Shown in pieces: positions 1 through 8,345 of a stretch of 64,000 bases of DNA. Each line of letters begins with the position of its first letter. The stretch's first letter is position 1. Location of the stretch: NCBI GenBank assembly GCA_900316475.1, contig ONDA01000005.1:33390-97389 (forward strand), given 5' to 3'. This stretch comes from an uncultured Prevotellaceae bacterium. GTDB lineage: Bacteria > Bacteroidota > Bacteroidia > Bacteroidales > Bacteroidaceae. The notes under the pieces are model-generated. The model saw only the letters and a program-made list of their open reading frames with translations, did no database searches and was not told the DNA's origin. A program made the translations under genes and the position numbers.

Positions 1-526
1 TCACCTTGCGCTGCAACTGCATCATGCCATACATGATTGCCTCTGGACGCGGGGGACAGCCAGGGATAAAGACATCGACGGGGACAATCTCCTCAATGCC
101 CTTCACCACATGGTAGCTCGACTTGAAGGGACCGCCCGAGATGGCACAACCACCAACAGCAATGACATACTTAGGCTCAGCCATCTCGTCGTACAGACGC
201 TTCAAAGCCGGAGCCATTTTGTGGGTTATCGTACCGGCACACATGATGAGGTCGGCCTGACGGGGGGAGTTACGCGTCACCTCGAAGCCGAAGCGTGCAA
301 AGTCGTAACGCGAACAGCCACAGGCCATAAACTCGATACCACAGCACGAGGTCGCAAACGTCAGAGACCACAACGAATTGGCACGACCCCAATTGATGAG
401 TTTGTCAAGACTGCCAGTAATGACGTTGACACCACCTTCGTGCAACTCATCAACAATCTTCTCCAACGACTCGTTGTCGTTCCACTCTTCATAGGGAATG
501 GACTTGATTTTCGGTTTCATTTCCAT
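1..526 (-). CDS. nuoB: NADH-quinone oxidoreductase subunit B (NuoB), 3' end cut by window edge
   Basis: Peripheral-arm subunit of respiratory complex I that carries the N2 [4Fe-4S] cluster, the last iron-sulfur cluster before quinone. Translating the complement from 526 gives a protein starting MEMKPKIKSI and continuing to the window edge (about 175 residues). The cluster ligands are visible: the tandem Cys pair in TSCCGIEF, the Cys in GGCAISGG and the Cys in PGCPPRPE. The start overlaps the end of nuoA by 10 bases, so the two are translationally coupled; a second ATG six bases in (position 520) is an alternative start. The rest of the nuo operon presumably lies beyond position 1. Family assignment is firm; only the C-terminus is missing. 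Confidence 0.95.
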   Translation of the reverse strand, partial: MEMKPKIKSIPYEEWNDNESLEKIVDELHEGGVNVITGSLDKLINWGRANSLWSLTFATSCCGIEFMACGCSRYDFARFGFEVTRNSPRQADLIMCAGTITHKMAPALKRLYDEMAEPKYVIAVGGCAISGGPFKSSYHVVKGIEEIVPVDVFIPGCPPRPEAIMYGMMQLQRKV

Positions 527-867
527 TCAAGCGCTCCTTTCCGCCAGGCGTATGCCAGGCCTAAAACCAATACTAACAAGAAGAACCCGATGCTCAGCAA
601 AGCCATTTCACCAAAGTCCTTCACGACTACCGCCCATGGATACAGAAACACCGTTTCCACATCAAACATGAGGAACAAGATGGCGAACAGGTAGAAGCCT
701 ACACTAACAGGCAGCCAGGAGGTGCCATGAGTGGGAATACCACACTCATAGGGTTCTCCTTTCACCTTGTTGTAGGAACGCGGACCTATCAGCTTAGCAA
801 CAACGTAAGCTCCCGCCACCAATGTAATAGCCGTCAGTAAGACGGTAATTAACAAAGTAAAATTCAT
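517..867 (-). CDS. nuoA: NADH-quinone oxidoreductase subunit A (NuoA)
   Basis: Small membrane subunit of complex I (116 residues, normal length) located at the junction of the membrane and peripheral arms. Three hydrophobic segments are seen (about residues 4-25, 56-78 and 86-106), with the conserved family stretch YECGIP and the acidic FDVETVFLYPWA segment between the second and third helix. It is the first gene of the nuo operon here: a -7 promoter box lies about 45 bases upstream on the minus strand and nuoB overlaps its 3' end. Confidence 0.95.
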   Translation of the reverse strand: MNFTLLITVLLTAITLVAGAYVVAKLIGPRSYNKVKGEPYECGIPTHGTSWLPVSVGFYLFAILFLMFDVETVFLYPWAVVVKDFGEMALLSIGFFLLVLVLGLAYAWRKGALEWK

Positions 868-909
868 AAAAGTTTATAATGTTATAACAATTGTTCGCGA
901 ATTTGCGCG

Positions 910-917
910 CAAAGGTA
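910..917 (-). promoter_or_regulatory. -7 promoter box for the nuo operon
   Basis: The minus strand reads TACCTTTG, an exact match to the Bacteroidota -7 box TAnnTTTG, about 43 bases before the nuoA start. A TTTG lies 12 bases upstream rather than the preferred 19-21, so the -33 element is weak. It faces away from the rlmD box at 962-969; the two share a 120-base intergenic region. Confidence 0.6.
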
Positions 918-961
918 CAAAAAAATCTGCAAACTTTCAGTATAAATACTATTTTTTTTCA

Positions 962-969
962 TACCTTTG
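962..969 (+). promoter_or_regulatory. -7 promoter box for rlmD
   Basis: Plus strand TACCTTTG matches TAnnTTTG and ends 18 bases before the ATG at 988. It overlaps the TTG at 967, which therefore is not a usable start. No clear -33 element; the upstream DNA is a T tract. Confidence 0.6.
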
Positions 970-987
970 CAGCGTAATAACAAAAAT

Positions 988-2430
988 ATGGCAAGAAACA
1001 AGAAACCATTACCTCTTTTAGAAGGGGTAAAAATTGAGGCTGTTGCCGCTGAGGGCAAATGTCTGTTGCATTGGAACGACTTGGTGGTCTTCGTACCTTT
1101 CTGTGTTCCGGGCGATATTTGTGACGTACAAATCAGACGTAAGAAGCACTCCTTTGCCGAGGGCGAAGTGGTGAGATTTATTGAATATAGTAAGGTACGT
1201 GAAACGCCTTTCTGCCAGCATTTCGGTGTCTGCGGAGGTTGCAAATGGCAGAACTTGCCCTATGACGAGCAACTGAAAGCGAAGCATCAGCAGGTGAAAG
1301 ACCAACTGACACGTATCGGCAAAATTGAACTGCCAGAGTTCCGCCCCATCTTGGGAAGCGTCAAGACAAGAGAGTATCGCAATAAACTCGACTTCGGATG
1401 CGCCAATAAACGCTATCTGACAAAGGAACAAATCAGTAATCTGCCGCACGATGAGAGCCAGAGTCTAAAAGATGTGCCCGCCATTGGCTTTCACATTACA
1501 GGCGCATTCGACAAAATTCTGCCTATTGAGAAATGCTGGCTGATGGATGACCTGCAAAACAAGATACGTAACGACATTCGCGACTACGCCATGGATAACG
1601 GCTTGACGTTCTTTGACCTCCGTCAGCAGACAGGCTTCCTGCGCGACGTCATCGTCCGCAATTCTGCCAGCGGCGAATGGATGGTCATCGTCCAGTTCCA
1701 TTACGACGAGACGAGTGGAGAGAAGGAGGCTACTGAACTACTCCAGTATGTCGCCGACAAATTCCCGCAGATCACATCACTGATGTATTTAGACAATCAG
1801 AAGTGTAACGACACCATTGGCGATCAGGAGATTAAGACCTTCAAGGGCAGCGATCACATCTTTGAACTGATGGAAGACCTAAAGTTCAAGGTTGGTCCGA
1901 AGTCCTTCTACCAGACAAATACCGAACAGGCCTACCATTTATATTGCGTGGCCCGCGACTTTGCAGGACTAACGGGCAACGAACTGGTGTACGACCTCTA
2001 TACCGGCACGGGTACCATTGCCAACTTTATTGCACGTCAGTGCCGTCAGGTCATCGGCATAGAATACGTGCCAGAAGCTATTGAGGACGCTAAGATCAAT
2101 TCTGAAATCAACGGCATCAACAATACACTGTTCTATGCTGGCGACATGAAAGATATTCTCAACGACGACTTTATCAGCCGTCACGGACGTCCTGATGTCA
2201 TCATCACCGACCCGCCACGTGCCGGAATGCACCCCGACGTTGTGAAAACCATCCTCCGGGCAGCCCCACAGCGCATCGTTTACGTTTCATGCAATCCAGC
2301 CACACAGGCTCGCGACCTACAGGAACTGGATGCCGCTTACCGCGTTGTTGCCGTACAGCCTGTAGATATGTTCCCTCATACGCCACACGTTGAGAATGTC
2401 GTGCTACTTGAAAAAAGAATAAAAGATTAA
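988..2430 (+). CDS. rlmD: 23S rRNA (uracil-5-)-methyltransferase, RlmD/RumA family
   Basis: SAM-dependent methyltransferase that makes 5-methyluridine in 23S rRNA (RumA family; the exact target uridine cannot be told from sequence). From the ATG at 988 the protein has 480 residues. An N-terminal TRAM-like domain is followed by a cysteine cluster CQHFGVCGGCKW (around residues 75-86) that in RumA holds a [4Fe-4S] cluster. The SAM site is VYDLYTGTGTIANF, the motif DPPRAGM carries the catalytic acid region and YVSCNP holds the nucleophilic Cys. The ATG at 988 is preferred because the upstream TTG (967) overlaps the promoter box. The gene is monocistronic; its 3' end runs into the palindromic intergenic region. 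Confidence 0.9.
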   Translation: MARNKKPLPLLEGVKIEAVAAEGKCLLHWNDLVVFVPFCVPGDICDVQIRRKKHSFAEGEVVRFIEYSKVRETPFCQHFGVCGGCKWQNLPYDEQLKAKHQQVKDQLTRIGKIELPEFRPILGSVKTREYRNKLDFGCANKRYLTKEQISNLPHDESQSLKDVPAIGFHITGAFDKILPIEKCWLMDDLQNKIRNDIRDYAMDNGLTFFDLRQQTGFLRDVIVRNSASGEWMVIVQFHYDETSGEKEATELLQYVADKFPQITSLMYLDNQKCNDTIGDQEIKTFKGSDHIFELMEDLKFKVGPKSFYQTNTEQAYHLYCVARDFAGLTGNELVYDLYTGTGTIANFIARQCRQVIGIEYVPEAIEDAKINSEINGINNTLFYAGDMKDILNDDFISRHGRPDVIITDPPRAGMHPDVVKTILRAAPQRIVYVSCNPATQARDLQELDAAYRVVAVQPVDMFPHTPHVENVVLLEKRIKD

Positions 2431-2448
2431 ACGACGAATTTCGGCGCA

Positions 2449-2478
2449 AGGAGAAAAGTCCGTGGATGGCTCAATGGC
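2449..2478 (+). repeat. 3'-end repeat element, copy 1
   Basis: Starts 18 bases after the rlmD stop. Core GCGCAAGGAGAAAAGTCCGT followed by GGATGGCTC. The same core is found inverted at 2912-2941 and on the minus strand at 63773-63803. In all three cases it is in the sense orientation of the gene ending there. Confidence 0.75.
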
Positions 2479-2541
2479 ATTTAAATCTCACGGGTGAGCC
2501 GTAAGCTTTTCTAAACGTACACGCGCGTAGGTTAGTGAAAA

Positions 2542-2650
2542 CGGAAAACAGCCCACCCATGTCGCCCATCCCACCCCTAAGCTTCTTGCCCCCAAACCAG
2601 CAAAGCCGGAGTTAGGAGCGACATGGGCGACATGGGTGAGGTGTTTTCCG
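2542..2650. repeat. Long hairpin, 28-base arms
   Basis: Arm 2542-2569 (begins CGGAAAACAGCCCACCCATG) pairs with 2623-2650 with three mismatches around a 53-base loop. No T-run follows directly, so it is a structured repeat rather than an obvious intrinsic terminator. Confidence 0.75.
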
Positions 2651-2654
2651 GTTA

Positions 2655-2824
2655 AGCTATCCATAGTGAGAGGTGAGAAGTGAAAGGTGAGAAGTGAGAG
2701 GTGAGAGGTAAAACGTTACGGCCTCTCGTGAAAAATTCACGGCCTTACAGAAAATCGTCACGGCCTCTCGTGAAAACGTCACGGCCTTACACCTTTCACT
2801 TCTCACTTCTCCCTATGGATAGCT
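2655..2824. repeat. Long hairpin, 35-base arms of GTGAGA-type repeat
   Basis: Arm 2655-2689 starts AGCTATCCATAG and continues with GTGAGAAGTGAAAGGTG; it pairs with 2790-2824 with two mismatches. The GTGAGA-rich wording is shared with the palindrome inside the FAD oxidoreductase gene at 9491-9585, which suggests one repeat family. Confidence 0.75.
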
Positions 2825-2904
2825 GGGTGTGGGAAGTGAGACGAGTGTGGGATGTTTTCTGCTTTCACTGTCCTATTACACGCGTATGCAAAAGACAAAT
2901 ACAT

Positions 2905-4458
2905 CTATTGGGGCATCCACGGACTTTTCTCCCTGCGCCCGAATTTCCGCCGCAACGACTGCCACAGATGCGTCTTCTGGCGCAATACGTAAATTGAGTA
3001 AGCCGTGCTGACAATAGTCAGTGCGGCTTCTGTTATCCAATAAGTCCATCCTTCTGCCAGCGTTGAAACGATGAATGCCAGCGCACCTATAGACATCTGA
3101 ACTGAGGCATAACAAATGACCATCCACGAGCTTCGATACTGATATTGCCAAAAAGCGTAACTCCACACAATCATCCACTCCGCCACATGGGCTACGACGA
3201 TAGCCAGTCCAGTGCCCCAGACACCCCACCACTGGTAGCCAATGACGATAGCAACGACTAAGACAACGAAATAAGACGTCTCCAAGAACAGGAAAGACAA
3301 CGAACGGCTACGCGCCAACGTGATATAAGCCACCGGCATTGACAGCACCTTGAAATACATGGCCAGGACAGCCACCTGCGCCATCTGTATCACTGCTATG
3401 AAATCGCGGCTGAATAGTATCGGTACAAGCACGGGCAGCATCATCAGCAGCCCCACCAACATTGGCGAGAGCAACAATAGTGAGACTTCCATCTGCCTAT
3501 TTACTGTCTCATTGGTAGCGGCAACATCTTTGCTGACGGCTGACAGACGCGGGAAATAGTCGGTCTCCATAGCCGAGAACACCATTCCCGCATAAGTAAT
3601 GGTTATCATGTAACCAGTATTGTAGAGACCAACCTCGTCCAAGTTTCCCTCTACGTTCAGGAACGACCTGATAAGCATCTCTGAGGCACTGCCAATAGCA
3701 GCAGCCAATACATACGAAAGTCCCAATCTAATCATACCAAGTCCATCGCGTAAGTGCTGCTTGCTGAAGCGCAGTTGCAAAGGGTAGCAATGATAGGAAT
3801 AATAGATGGTAGCCAACATGGAGAAACCAGCAATGAGGATGATAGAGGGCAATACGCCCGATGAACCGAAGAAATAATAAAAAGGTACCGAAAGGACTAC
3901 TGAGGCCACAGCTGTAATAACCTGCAATCGGGCCAAGGCACCTAATCGCCGAGCACTCTTGAGTATCACCGTCTCGCCACTACTAATGGCAATCATAGCT
4001 ACGGCCACACCAAGCATCGCATAGTGCAAGGTGTGATTGCCCCAAGTAAACGTTACGGTATTGAGTAACGGACTTATTGCCATACAGAACAGGAAACCTA
4101 GCACTGCAGCAATTAGGCTCCACAAACGTACTACCTGCAGGTAATAGCGAAACTGTCGGCGCTGCTGGTCCTCATATAATTCAGACAACTTGGGTATGGC
4201 ACCAAAAGAAATTCCAAGATTGGTACATTGCGAAGCGAAATTCTGAACCGATACCAACAAGGCATTGAAGCCTATGCCGTTTGCGCCCAAGAACACGGCC
4301 ATAGCCTTGTTGCGTACAAGGCCGATTAATATAACCAAGCTCTGTACACCACCAAAAATGCCTGTATATTTTAGGACGTGACTATAGCCGTCGGTGTTTT
4401 TTTCTTCCATCACTTTGTTAAGAAACGGAAAAAAAAGCATTTTATTACTATTCTCCAT
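2905..4458 (-). CDS. Oligosaccharide flippase family membrane protein (Wzx-like)
   Basis: Polytopic inner-membrane protein of 517 residues in the MATE/Wzx superfamily, expected to flip lipid-linked oligosaccharides. The GVQSLVILIGLVRNKAMAVFLGANGIGF stretch near the N-terminus is the typical first-helix pattern of the family, and about a dozen hydrophobic segments follow. The start at 4458 is preceded by an A-rich tract, but the ATG at 4410 (MEEKNTDGYSHV) fits usual family N-termini better and is a real alternative. The last ten residues are encoded by a dispersed repeat, so the natural C-terminus may have been altered. It is divergent from the methyltransferase and glycosyltransferases, which are likely partners in making the same glycan. 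Confidence 0.85.
   Translation of the reverse strand: MENSNKMLFFPFLNKVMEEKNTDGYSHVLKYTGIFGGVQSLVILIGLVRNKAMAVFLGANGIGFNALLVSVQNFASQCTNLGISFGAIPKLSELYEDQQRRQFRYYLQVVRLWSLIAAVLGFLFCMAISPLLNTVTFTWGNHTLHYAMLGVAVAMIAISSGETVILKSARRLGALARLQVITAVASVVLSVPFYYFFGSSGVLPSIILIAGFSMLATIYYSYHCYPLQLRFSKQHLRDGLGMIRLGLSYVLAAAIGSASEMLIRSFLNVEGNLDEVGLYNTGYMITITYAGMVFSAMETDYFPRLSAVSKDVAATNETVNRQMEVSLLLLSPMLVGLLMMLPVLVPILFSRDFIAVIQMAQVAVLAMYFKVLSMPVAYITLARSRSLSFLFLETSYFVVLVVAIVIGYQWWGVWGTGLAIVVAHVAEWMIVWSYAFWQYQYRSSWMVICYASVQMSIGALAFIVSTLAEGWTYWITEAALTIVSTAYSIYVLRQKTHLWQSLRRKFGRREKSPWMPQ
2912..2941 (-). repeat. 3'-end repeat element, copy 2 (inside flippase C-terminus)
   Basis: Minus strand reads GCGCAGGGAGAAAAGTCCGT then GGATGC. 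It encodes the last residues (RREKSPWMPQ) of the flippase, so the coding frame has run into the repeat. Confidence 0.75.
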
Positions 4459-4467
4459 TTTTTTTCG

Positions 4468-4475
4468 TAACTTTG
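4468..4475 (+). promoter_or_regulatory. -7 promoter box for the glycan gene block
   Basis: TAACTTTG matches TAnnTTTG and lies 26 bases before the methyltransferase ATG at 4502. It supports 4502 over the upstream in-frame ATG at 4394. No good -33 element is seen. Confidence 0.55.
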
Positions 4476-4501
4476 CACGCGAATTTACAAATAGAACTCA
4501 A

Positions 4502-5398
4502 ATGAACAGTTACGAGATAATTGACCATTGGACAAAGGGCATCCCTTATGAACTTGCATTTTGGAACAATGTCTTCAGGTGGAAACACACCTTCGACGGC
4601 ATGATGGGGTGGTCGCACTATGGATCTCTTATTGAGTTGGAGGGATTTGATGTTCACAGTTTCCTACTGCCAACAGAATCGCCGAAAGTTCTTGACGTTG
4701 GCTGTGGCATGAGCTATGCCACCGGAAACCTTATCGAGAAACATGGACAACACCAGCAAATTGACATACACTTTGTCGATCCGTTAGCCACAGAATTCAA
4801 CAAGATACTTAAACGCTACAAACGGCAGTTGCCCAAGATAGAGTTCGGTATGGTTGAACATCTGTCAGCCTTCTTTCCACATCGTGATGCAGACCTTGTC
4901 ATTATCCAAAATGCGCTTGACCACTCTGCTTTCCCCGTCAAAGGTATTTACGAAGCTCTTCACACACTGAAGCCGGGAGGGATTCTTTACCTGAATCACC
5001 ATCCTAACGAAGCAGAGACAGAGCACTATAAGGGTTTTCACCAATACAACATTGTTCAGGAGGGCGCTTCACTCGTCATTTGGAACAAACACGAGCGATG
5101 GGACATCAATCGGCTCTTGGAAGGCTTTGCCGAAACCTCTGTCTGCACACAGACCAACCAACACGTTGTGGCCATCATCCGCAAGACAGGAGAAATACCT
5201 CAACACCTGACAGACAATGACGGCGACAAGCGACTGTTAGCCGCTATGTACATAGAAGCATCACTGCGGCAGCAGTCATTCTGGTCGACGCTCCAATTTC
5301 AGTCTAAATACTGGCTTTTCAACATCATTCAATTCTTTGCACAAGCATTGCCGTGGAACCTGAAGATGAAAGCCAAGAAACTCATTCAACAAGCATAG
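4502..5398 (+). CDS. Class I SAM-dependent methyltransferase in glycan cluster
   Basis: 298 residues from the ATG at 4502. The SAM-binding motif I is VLDVGCGMSYATGN (about residues 60-73), followed by an acidic FVDPL at the end of strand 2 and LVIIQNALDHS at the position of motif II/post-I. The LKPGGILYLNHH stretch is the usual methyltransferase motif III. The substrate is unknown; position directly upstream of three glycosyltransferases (3 bases to the next gene) suggests methylation of a surface sugar. An upstream in-frame ATG at 4394 would add 36 residues across the promoter and the divergent flippase gene, so it was rejected. Confidence 0.8.
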   Translation: MNSYEIIDHWTKGIPYELAFWNNVFRWKHTFDGMMGWSHYGSLIELEGFDVHSFLLPTESPKVLDVGCGMSYATGNLIEKHGQHQQIDIHFVDPLATEFNKILKRYKRQLPKIEFGMVEHLSAFFPHRDADLVIIQNALDHSAFPVKGIYEALHTLKPGGILYLNHHPNEAETEHYKGFHQYNIVQEGASLVIWNKHERWDINRLLEGFAETSVCTQTNQHVVAIIRKTGEIPQHLTDNDGDKRLLAAMYIEASLRQQSFWSTLQFQSKYWLFNIIQFFAQALPWNLKMKAKKLIQQA

Positions 5399-5401
5399 GT
5401 T

Positions 5402-6307
5402 ATGAAGCTGAGTATCGTCATACCTATTTACTGTGTAAAGCACACACTGGACAGGTGCGTTGAGAGCGTACTTGCACAAGACGTCTTAGATGCAGAGGTA
5501 ATTCTCGTCGATGACGGCTCGCCAGACAGCTGCCCTCAGAAGTGTGACGAATGGGCGGTTAGGGACCGTCGTATCAGCGTCATCCACCAAGCGAACATGG
5601 GACTTAGCGGAGCCCGCAACACCGGCATTGAGGCAGCGCAAGGCGACTACATCACATTTGTAGATTCAGACGACTACCTTGAACATAATACTCTAAATAC
5701 TCTCATTGCAACGTGTTACGTACATCCCGAATATGACATTGTGGAATACCCAGCCGTACTGTTCGAAGGTTCAAACCGTCAACAACTACTTTCTTTTCAA
5801 GACAAGGCATACCACAGTAGTAAGGATTATTGGGATGGAGCAAAAGCCTACCTGCACACCTATGCTTGCAACAAGGTGTTCAAGCGGAAGCTGTTCGACG
5901 ATGTCCGATTCCCCGTAGGAAAGAAGTTTGAGGATGTTTACACGCTACCACTACTCCTACAGAAAGCCAGCGTCATTGCAACCTGCTCCTCAGGACTCTA
6001 TCATTATTGTTACAATAGTCAGGGCATAACGACAACAGCAGGTACAACAGAATGGCGCATGCTACTTGATGCCCATTTATGCATCGCCAGCAACCCCATG
6101 CTACAGCCATTGACAGACGAATACTGTATTCACCTGCTGAACATCCAATTATACAATAACGAACTGACAGGCGACCCACCGCAAATCCCCGACCTGCACT
6201 TTCATCACCTGTACAGTATCAAAACTATTCTATATCAAATCTTAGGTATCAGAACTCTATGCTTACTAAACAGAATCTTCAGGAAAATTGCCAAGCGCCA
6301 CTCATAA
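5402..6307 (+). CDS. Family 2 glycosyltransferase
   Basis: 301-residue GT-A fold enzyme. The N-terminal MKLSIVIPIYCVKHTLDRCVESVLAQ is the standard GT2 opening, followed by ILVDDGSPD, a nucleotide-binding acid, and FVDSDDYLE, which contains the DxD-like metal site. No transmembrane helices are apparent, so it is probably a cytoplasmic enzyme acting on a lipid-linked acceptor. Donor and acceptor cannot be read from sequence. It overlaps the next glycosyltransferase by 49 bases. Confidence 0.88.
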   Translation: MKLSIVIPIYCVKHTLDRCVESVLAQDVLDAEVILVDDGSPDSCPQKCDEWAVRDRRISVIHQANMGLSGARNTGIEAAQGDYITFVDSDDYLEHNTLNTLIATCYVHPEYDIVEYPAVLFEGSNRQQLLSFQDKAYHSSKDYWDGAKAYLHTYACNKVFKRKLFDDVRFPVGKKFEDVYTLPLLLQKASVIATCSSGLYHYCYNSQGITTTAGTTEWRMLLDAHLCIASNPMLQPLTDEYCIHLLNIQLYNNELTGDPPQIPDLHFHHLYSIKTILYQILGIRTLCLLNRIFRKIAKRHS

Positions 6308-7251
6308 CGTTTATCGTTGTCTGTTACAACCTACCAGTAGAAATGATCTGCCAATGTTTAGACAGTATCATTGGTTTGTCGTTCAGCCGTTCCGAACGCG
6401 AAATCATCGTGGTGGATGACGGTTCTGACGTATCACCTCTCGGCCAACTCAACACCTTCATCGAAGACATCGTCTATGTACGCCAGCCAAATGCTGGACT
6501 CAGTGCCGCCCGTAATCGAGGGATTGACATGGCATCAGGCCAATATCTGCAGTTTGTAGATGGCGACGACTACTTATTACGCACAGCCTACGAGCATTGT
6601 CTCGACATCATACGCTACCAGAAACCCGATATTGTGATGTTTGACTTCACGAATGAAGACGAAAAGAGTTATACAGTCGATGTCAATGATAACCTCAAGA
6701 GCGGCTGCGAATATCTGGCCCAACATAACCTACAAGCTACTGCTTGTGGCTACCTCTTCAAGCGCGATATACTGGGAAACCTGCGCTTCACACGAGGCAT
6801 CTATCATGAAGACGAAGAATTCACGCCACAGTTGCTGCTGCGTGCAGAGAGTGTCTGCTCTACTGATGCACAGGCATACTACTATCGTCGCAGACCGCAT
6901 TCCATCACCAACGAGGCAAATATACGCTTCGTTATCAGGCGGTTGAATGATTGTCATTTAGTGATATGCAAGCTCAACAACCTAGCCGACACAATGCCAC
7001 CTGCTGAACGCAAGGCCCTACAACGTCGCGTCGCACAGTTGACAATGGATTATATTTACAACATCATTATCCAAACAGGTAGTCAACACTATCTAGAACG
7101 CAAACTCTCTATTCTACGTAATGAAGGGCTGTTTCCCCTGCCTGATCGCCCATACACAACAAAGTACAAGTGGTTTCGCAGGTTTATAAGCAATAGTTTG
7201 GGGCAGAAACTTCTGCTAAATGTGCTACCTATGATGAATAAAGAGCGATGA
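6259..7251 (+). CDS. Family 2 glycosyltransferase
   Basis: 330-residue GT2 enzyme with ITFIVVCYNLP, EIIVVDDGSD, NAGLSAARNRGID and FVDGDDYLL, the last being the DxD-type metal site. The start overlaps the preceding gene by 49 bases; a later start would cut into the first beta strand, so the overlap appears real. It overlaps the following glycosyltransferase by four bases (ATGA), which indicates translational coupling in one operon. Confidence 0.88.
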   Translation: MLTKQNLQENCQAPLITFIVVCYNLPVEMICQCLDSIIGLSFSRSEREIIVVDDGSDVSPLGQLNTFIEDIVYVRQPNAGLSAARNRGIDMASGQYLQFVDGDDYLLRTAYEHCLDIIRYQKPDIVMFDFTNEDEKSYTVDVNDNLKSGCEYLAQHNLQATACGYLFKRDILGNLRFTRGIYHEDEEFTPQLLLRAESVCSTDAQAYYYRRRPHSITNEANIRFVIRRLNDCHLVICKLNNLADTMPPAERKALQRRVAQLTMDYIYNIIIQTGSQHYLERKLSILRNEGLFPLPDRPYTTKYKWFRRFISNSLGQKLLLNVLPMMNKER

Positions 7252-8345
7252 GATTACTGTTTATAGGCGAATACAGCAATGTACACTGGACGCTAGCCGA
7301 AGGACTACGGCAATTGGGCCACGAGGTGACTGTCATCTCCAATGGTGACTTTTGGAAAGACTATCCGCGTGACATAGACGTCAGCCGTCCTGATGGCAGA
7401 TTGAGCGGTTTGAGACTACTGACTCGTATCTACACTTTGCTACCGCGACTGAGCGGCTACGATGTTGTACAACTTATCAATCCTATATTCTTCGAACTCA
7501 AGGCAGAACGCCTGTTTTCCATTTATCGCTACCTGCGCCACCACAACAAGCAAGTGGTTCTCGGTGCTTTTGGCATGGACTGGTACTGGGTCAACACCTG
7601 TACTCATAAGAAACCATTGCGCTACAGCGATTTCAACATTGGTGACAGACTGCGTAATGACCCTTCATCCATAAGAGAGCGGAACGACTGGCTTGGAACG
7701 TCTAAAGAACGACTGAACATTATGATTGCCGACGACTGTGATGCCATCGTAACAGGACTTTACGAATACGACATCTGTTACCGTCCATATTTTCCTAAAA
7801 AAACACACTTTATTCCCTTCCCTATCAAAATGCCGGAAAGTTTTTGTACAGAGCGATGCCTTCCTTCAGCGGTTGCCTTTTTCATCGGTATCAGCCGAAG
7901 CCGAAGCCAGTACAAAGGCACCGACATCATGCTTGATGCCGCCAAAGAATTGCAAAGACATTACCACCATCGGATGAAACTCACTATTGCAGAGGGTTTG
8001 CCCTTCAGCAAATACCAACAACGACTCGAAGGATCAGACGCCATACTCGATCAGCTTTATAGCTATACTCCTTCGATGAACCCTTTGATGGCTATGTCGA
8101 AAGGTGTTATCTGTATCGGTGGCGGCGAACCCGAAAACTATGAAATCCTAAACGAGACGGAATTGCGTCCCATCATCAACGTCCAGCCCTCCTACGAGAG
8201 TGTGTATCACGAAATGGAACAGCTCATCCTGCATCCAGAACGAATCACAGAACTGAAAAGACAGAGCATAGAATATGTCCGTCGCCATCACGACTACCTA
8301 TCGGTAGCTCGCCGTTACGAGCAACTTTACCTCAGCCTTCAATAG
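7248..8345 (+). CDS. GT-B type glycosyltransferase (family 4-like)
   Basis: 365 residues. It opens MRLLFIGEYSNVHWTLAEGL with an early GHEVTVISNG strand typical of GT-B retaining enzymes, and the C-terminal half has SRSRSQYKGTDIMLDAA and GGGEPENYEILNE, where the Glu-rich loop corresponds to the donor-binding EPxxxxxxE-type region. No GT family can be fixed by eye. Last gene of the glycan block; its 3' end overlaps the convergent kinase-like gene by 14 bases. Confidence 0.75.
   Translation: MRLLFIGEYSNVHWTLAEGLRQLGHEVTVISNGDFWKDYPRDIDVSRPDGRLSGLRLLTRIYTLLPRLSGYDVVQLINPIFFELKAERLFSIYRYLRHHNKQVVLGAFGMDWYWVNTCTHKKPLRYSDFNIGDRLRNDPSSIRERNDWLGTSKERLNIMIADDCDAIVTGLYEYDICYRPYFPKKTHFIPFPIKMPESFCTERCLPSAVAFFIGISRSRSQYKGTDIMLDAAKELQRHYHHRMKLTIAEGLPFSKYQQRLEGSDAILDQLYSYTPSMNPLMAMSKGVICIGGGEPENYEILNETELRPIINVQPSYESVYHEMEQLILHPERITELKRQSIEYVRRHHDYLSVARRYEQLYLSLQ

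Larger units (their letters stand above)
2431..2904. repeat. Nested palindromic intergenic region between convergent genes
   Basis: This 474-base stretch has no credible gene. It holds, from outside in: an inverted pair of about 29 bases (2449-2478 and 2912-2941, the right arm lying inside the flippase 3' end), a 28-base stem with three mismatches (2542-2569 with 2623-2650), and a 35-base stem with two mismatches (2655-2689 with 2790-2824). The loop of the last stem has a tandem duplication of about 42 bases built on ACGGCCTCTCGTGAAAA (2718-2734 and 2760-2776). Short ORFs crossing it only translate the repeats. Confidence 0.8.

Noticed and set aside
110-694. 194-codon plus-strand frame over nuoB/nuoA
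   Set aside because: Antisense to two conserved complex I genes.
2701-3011. Plus-strand frames of 60-98 codons in the palindromic gap
   Set aside because: They translate the hairpin arms and run antisense into the flippase gene.
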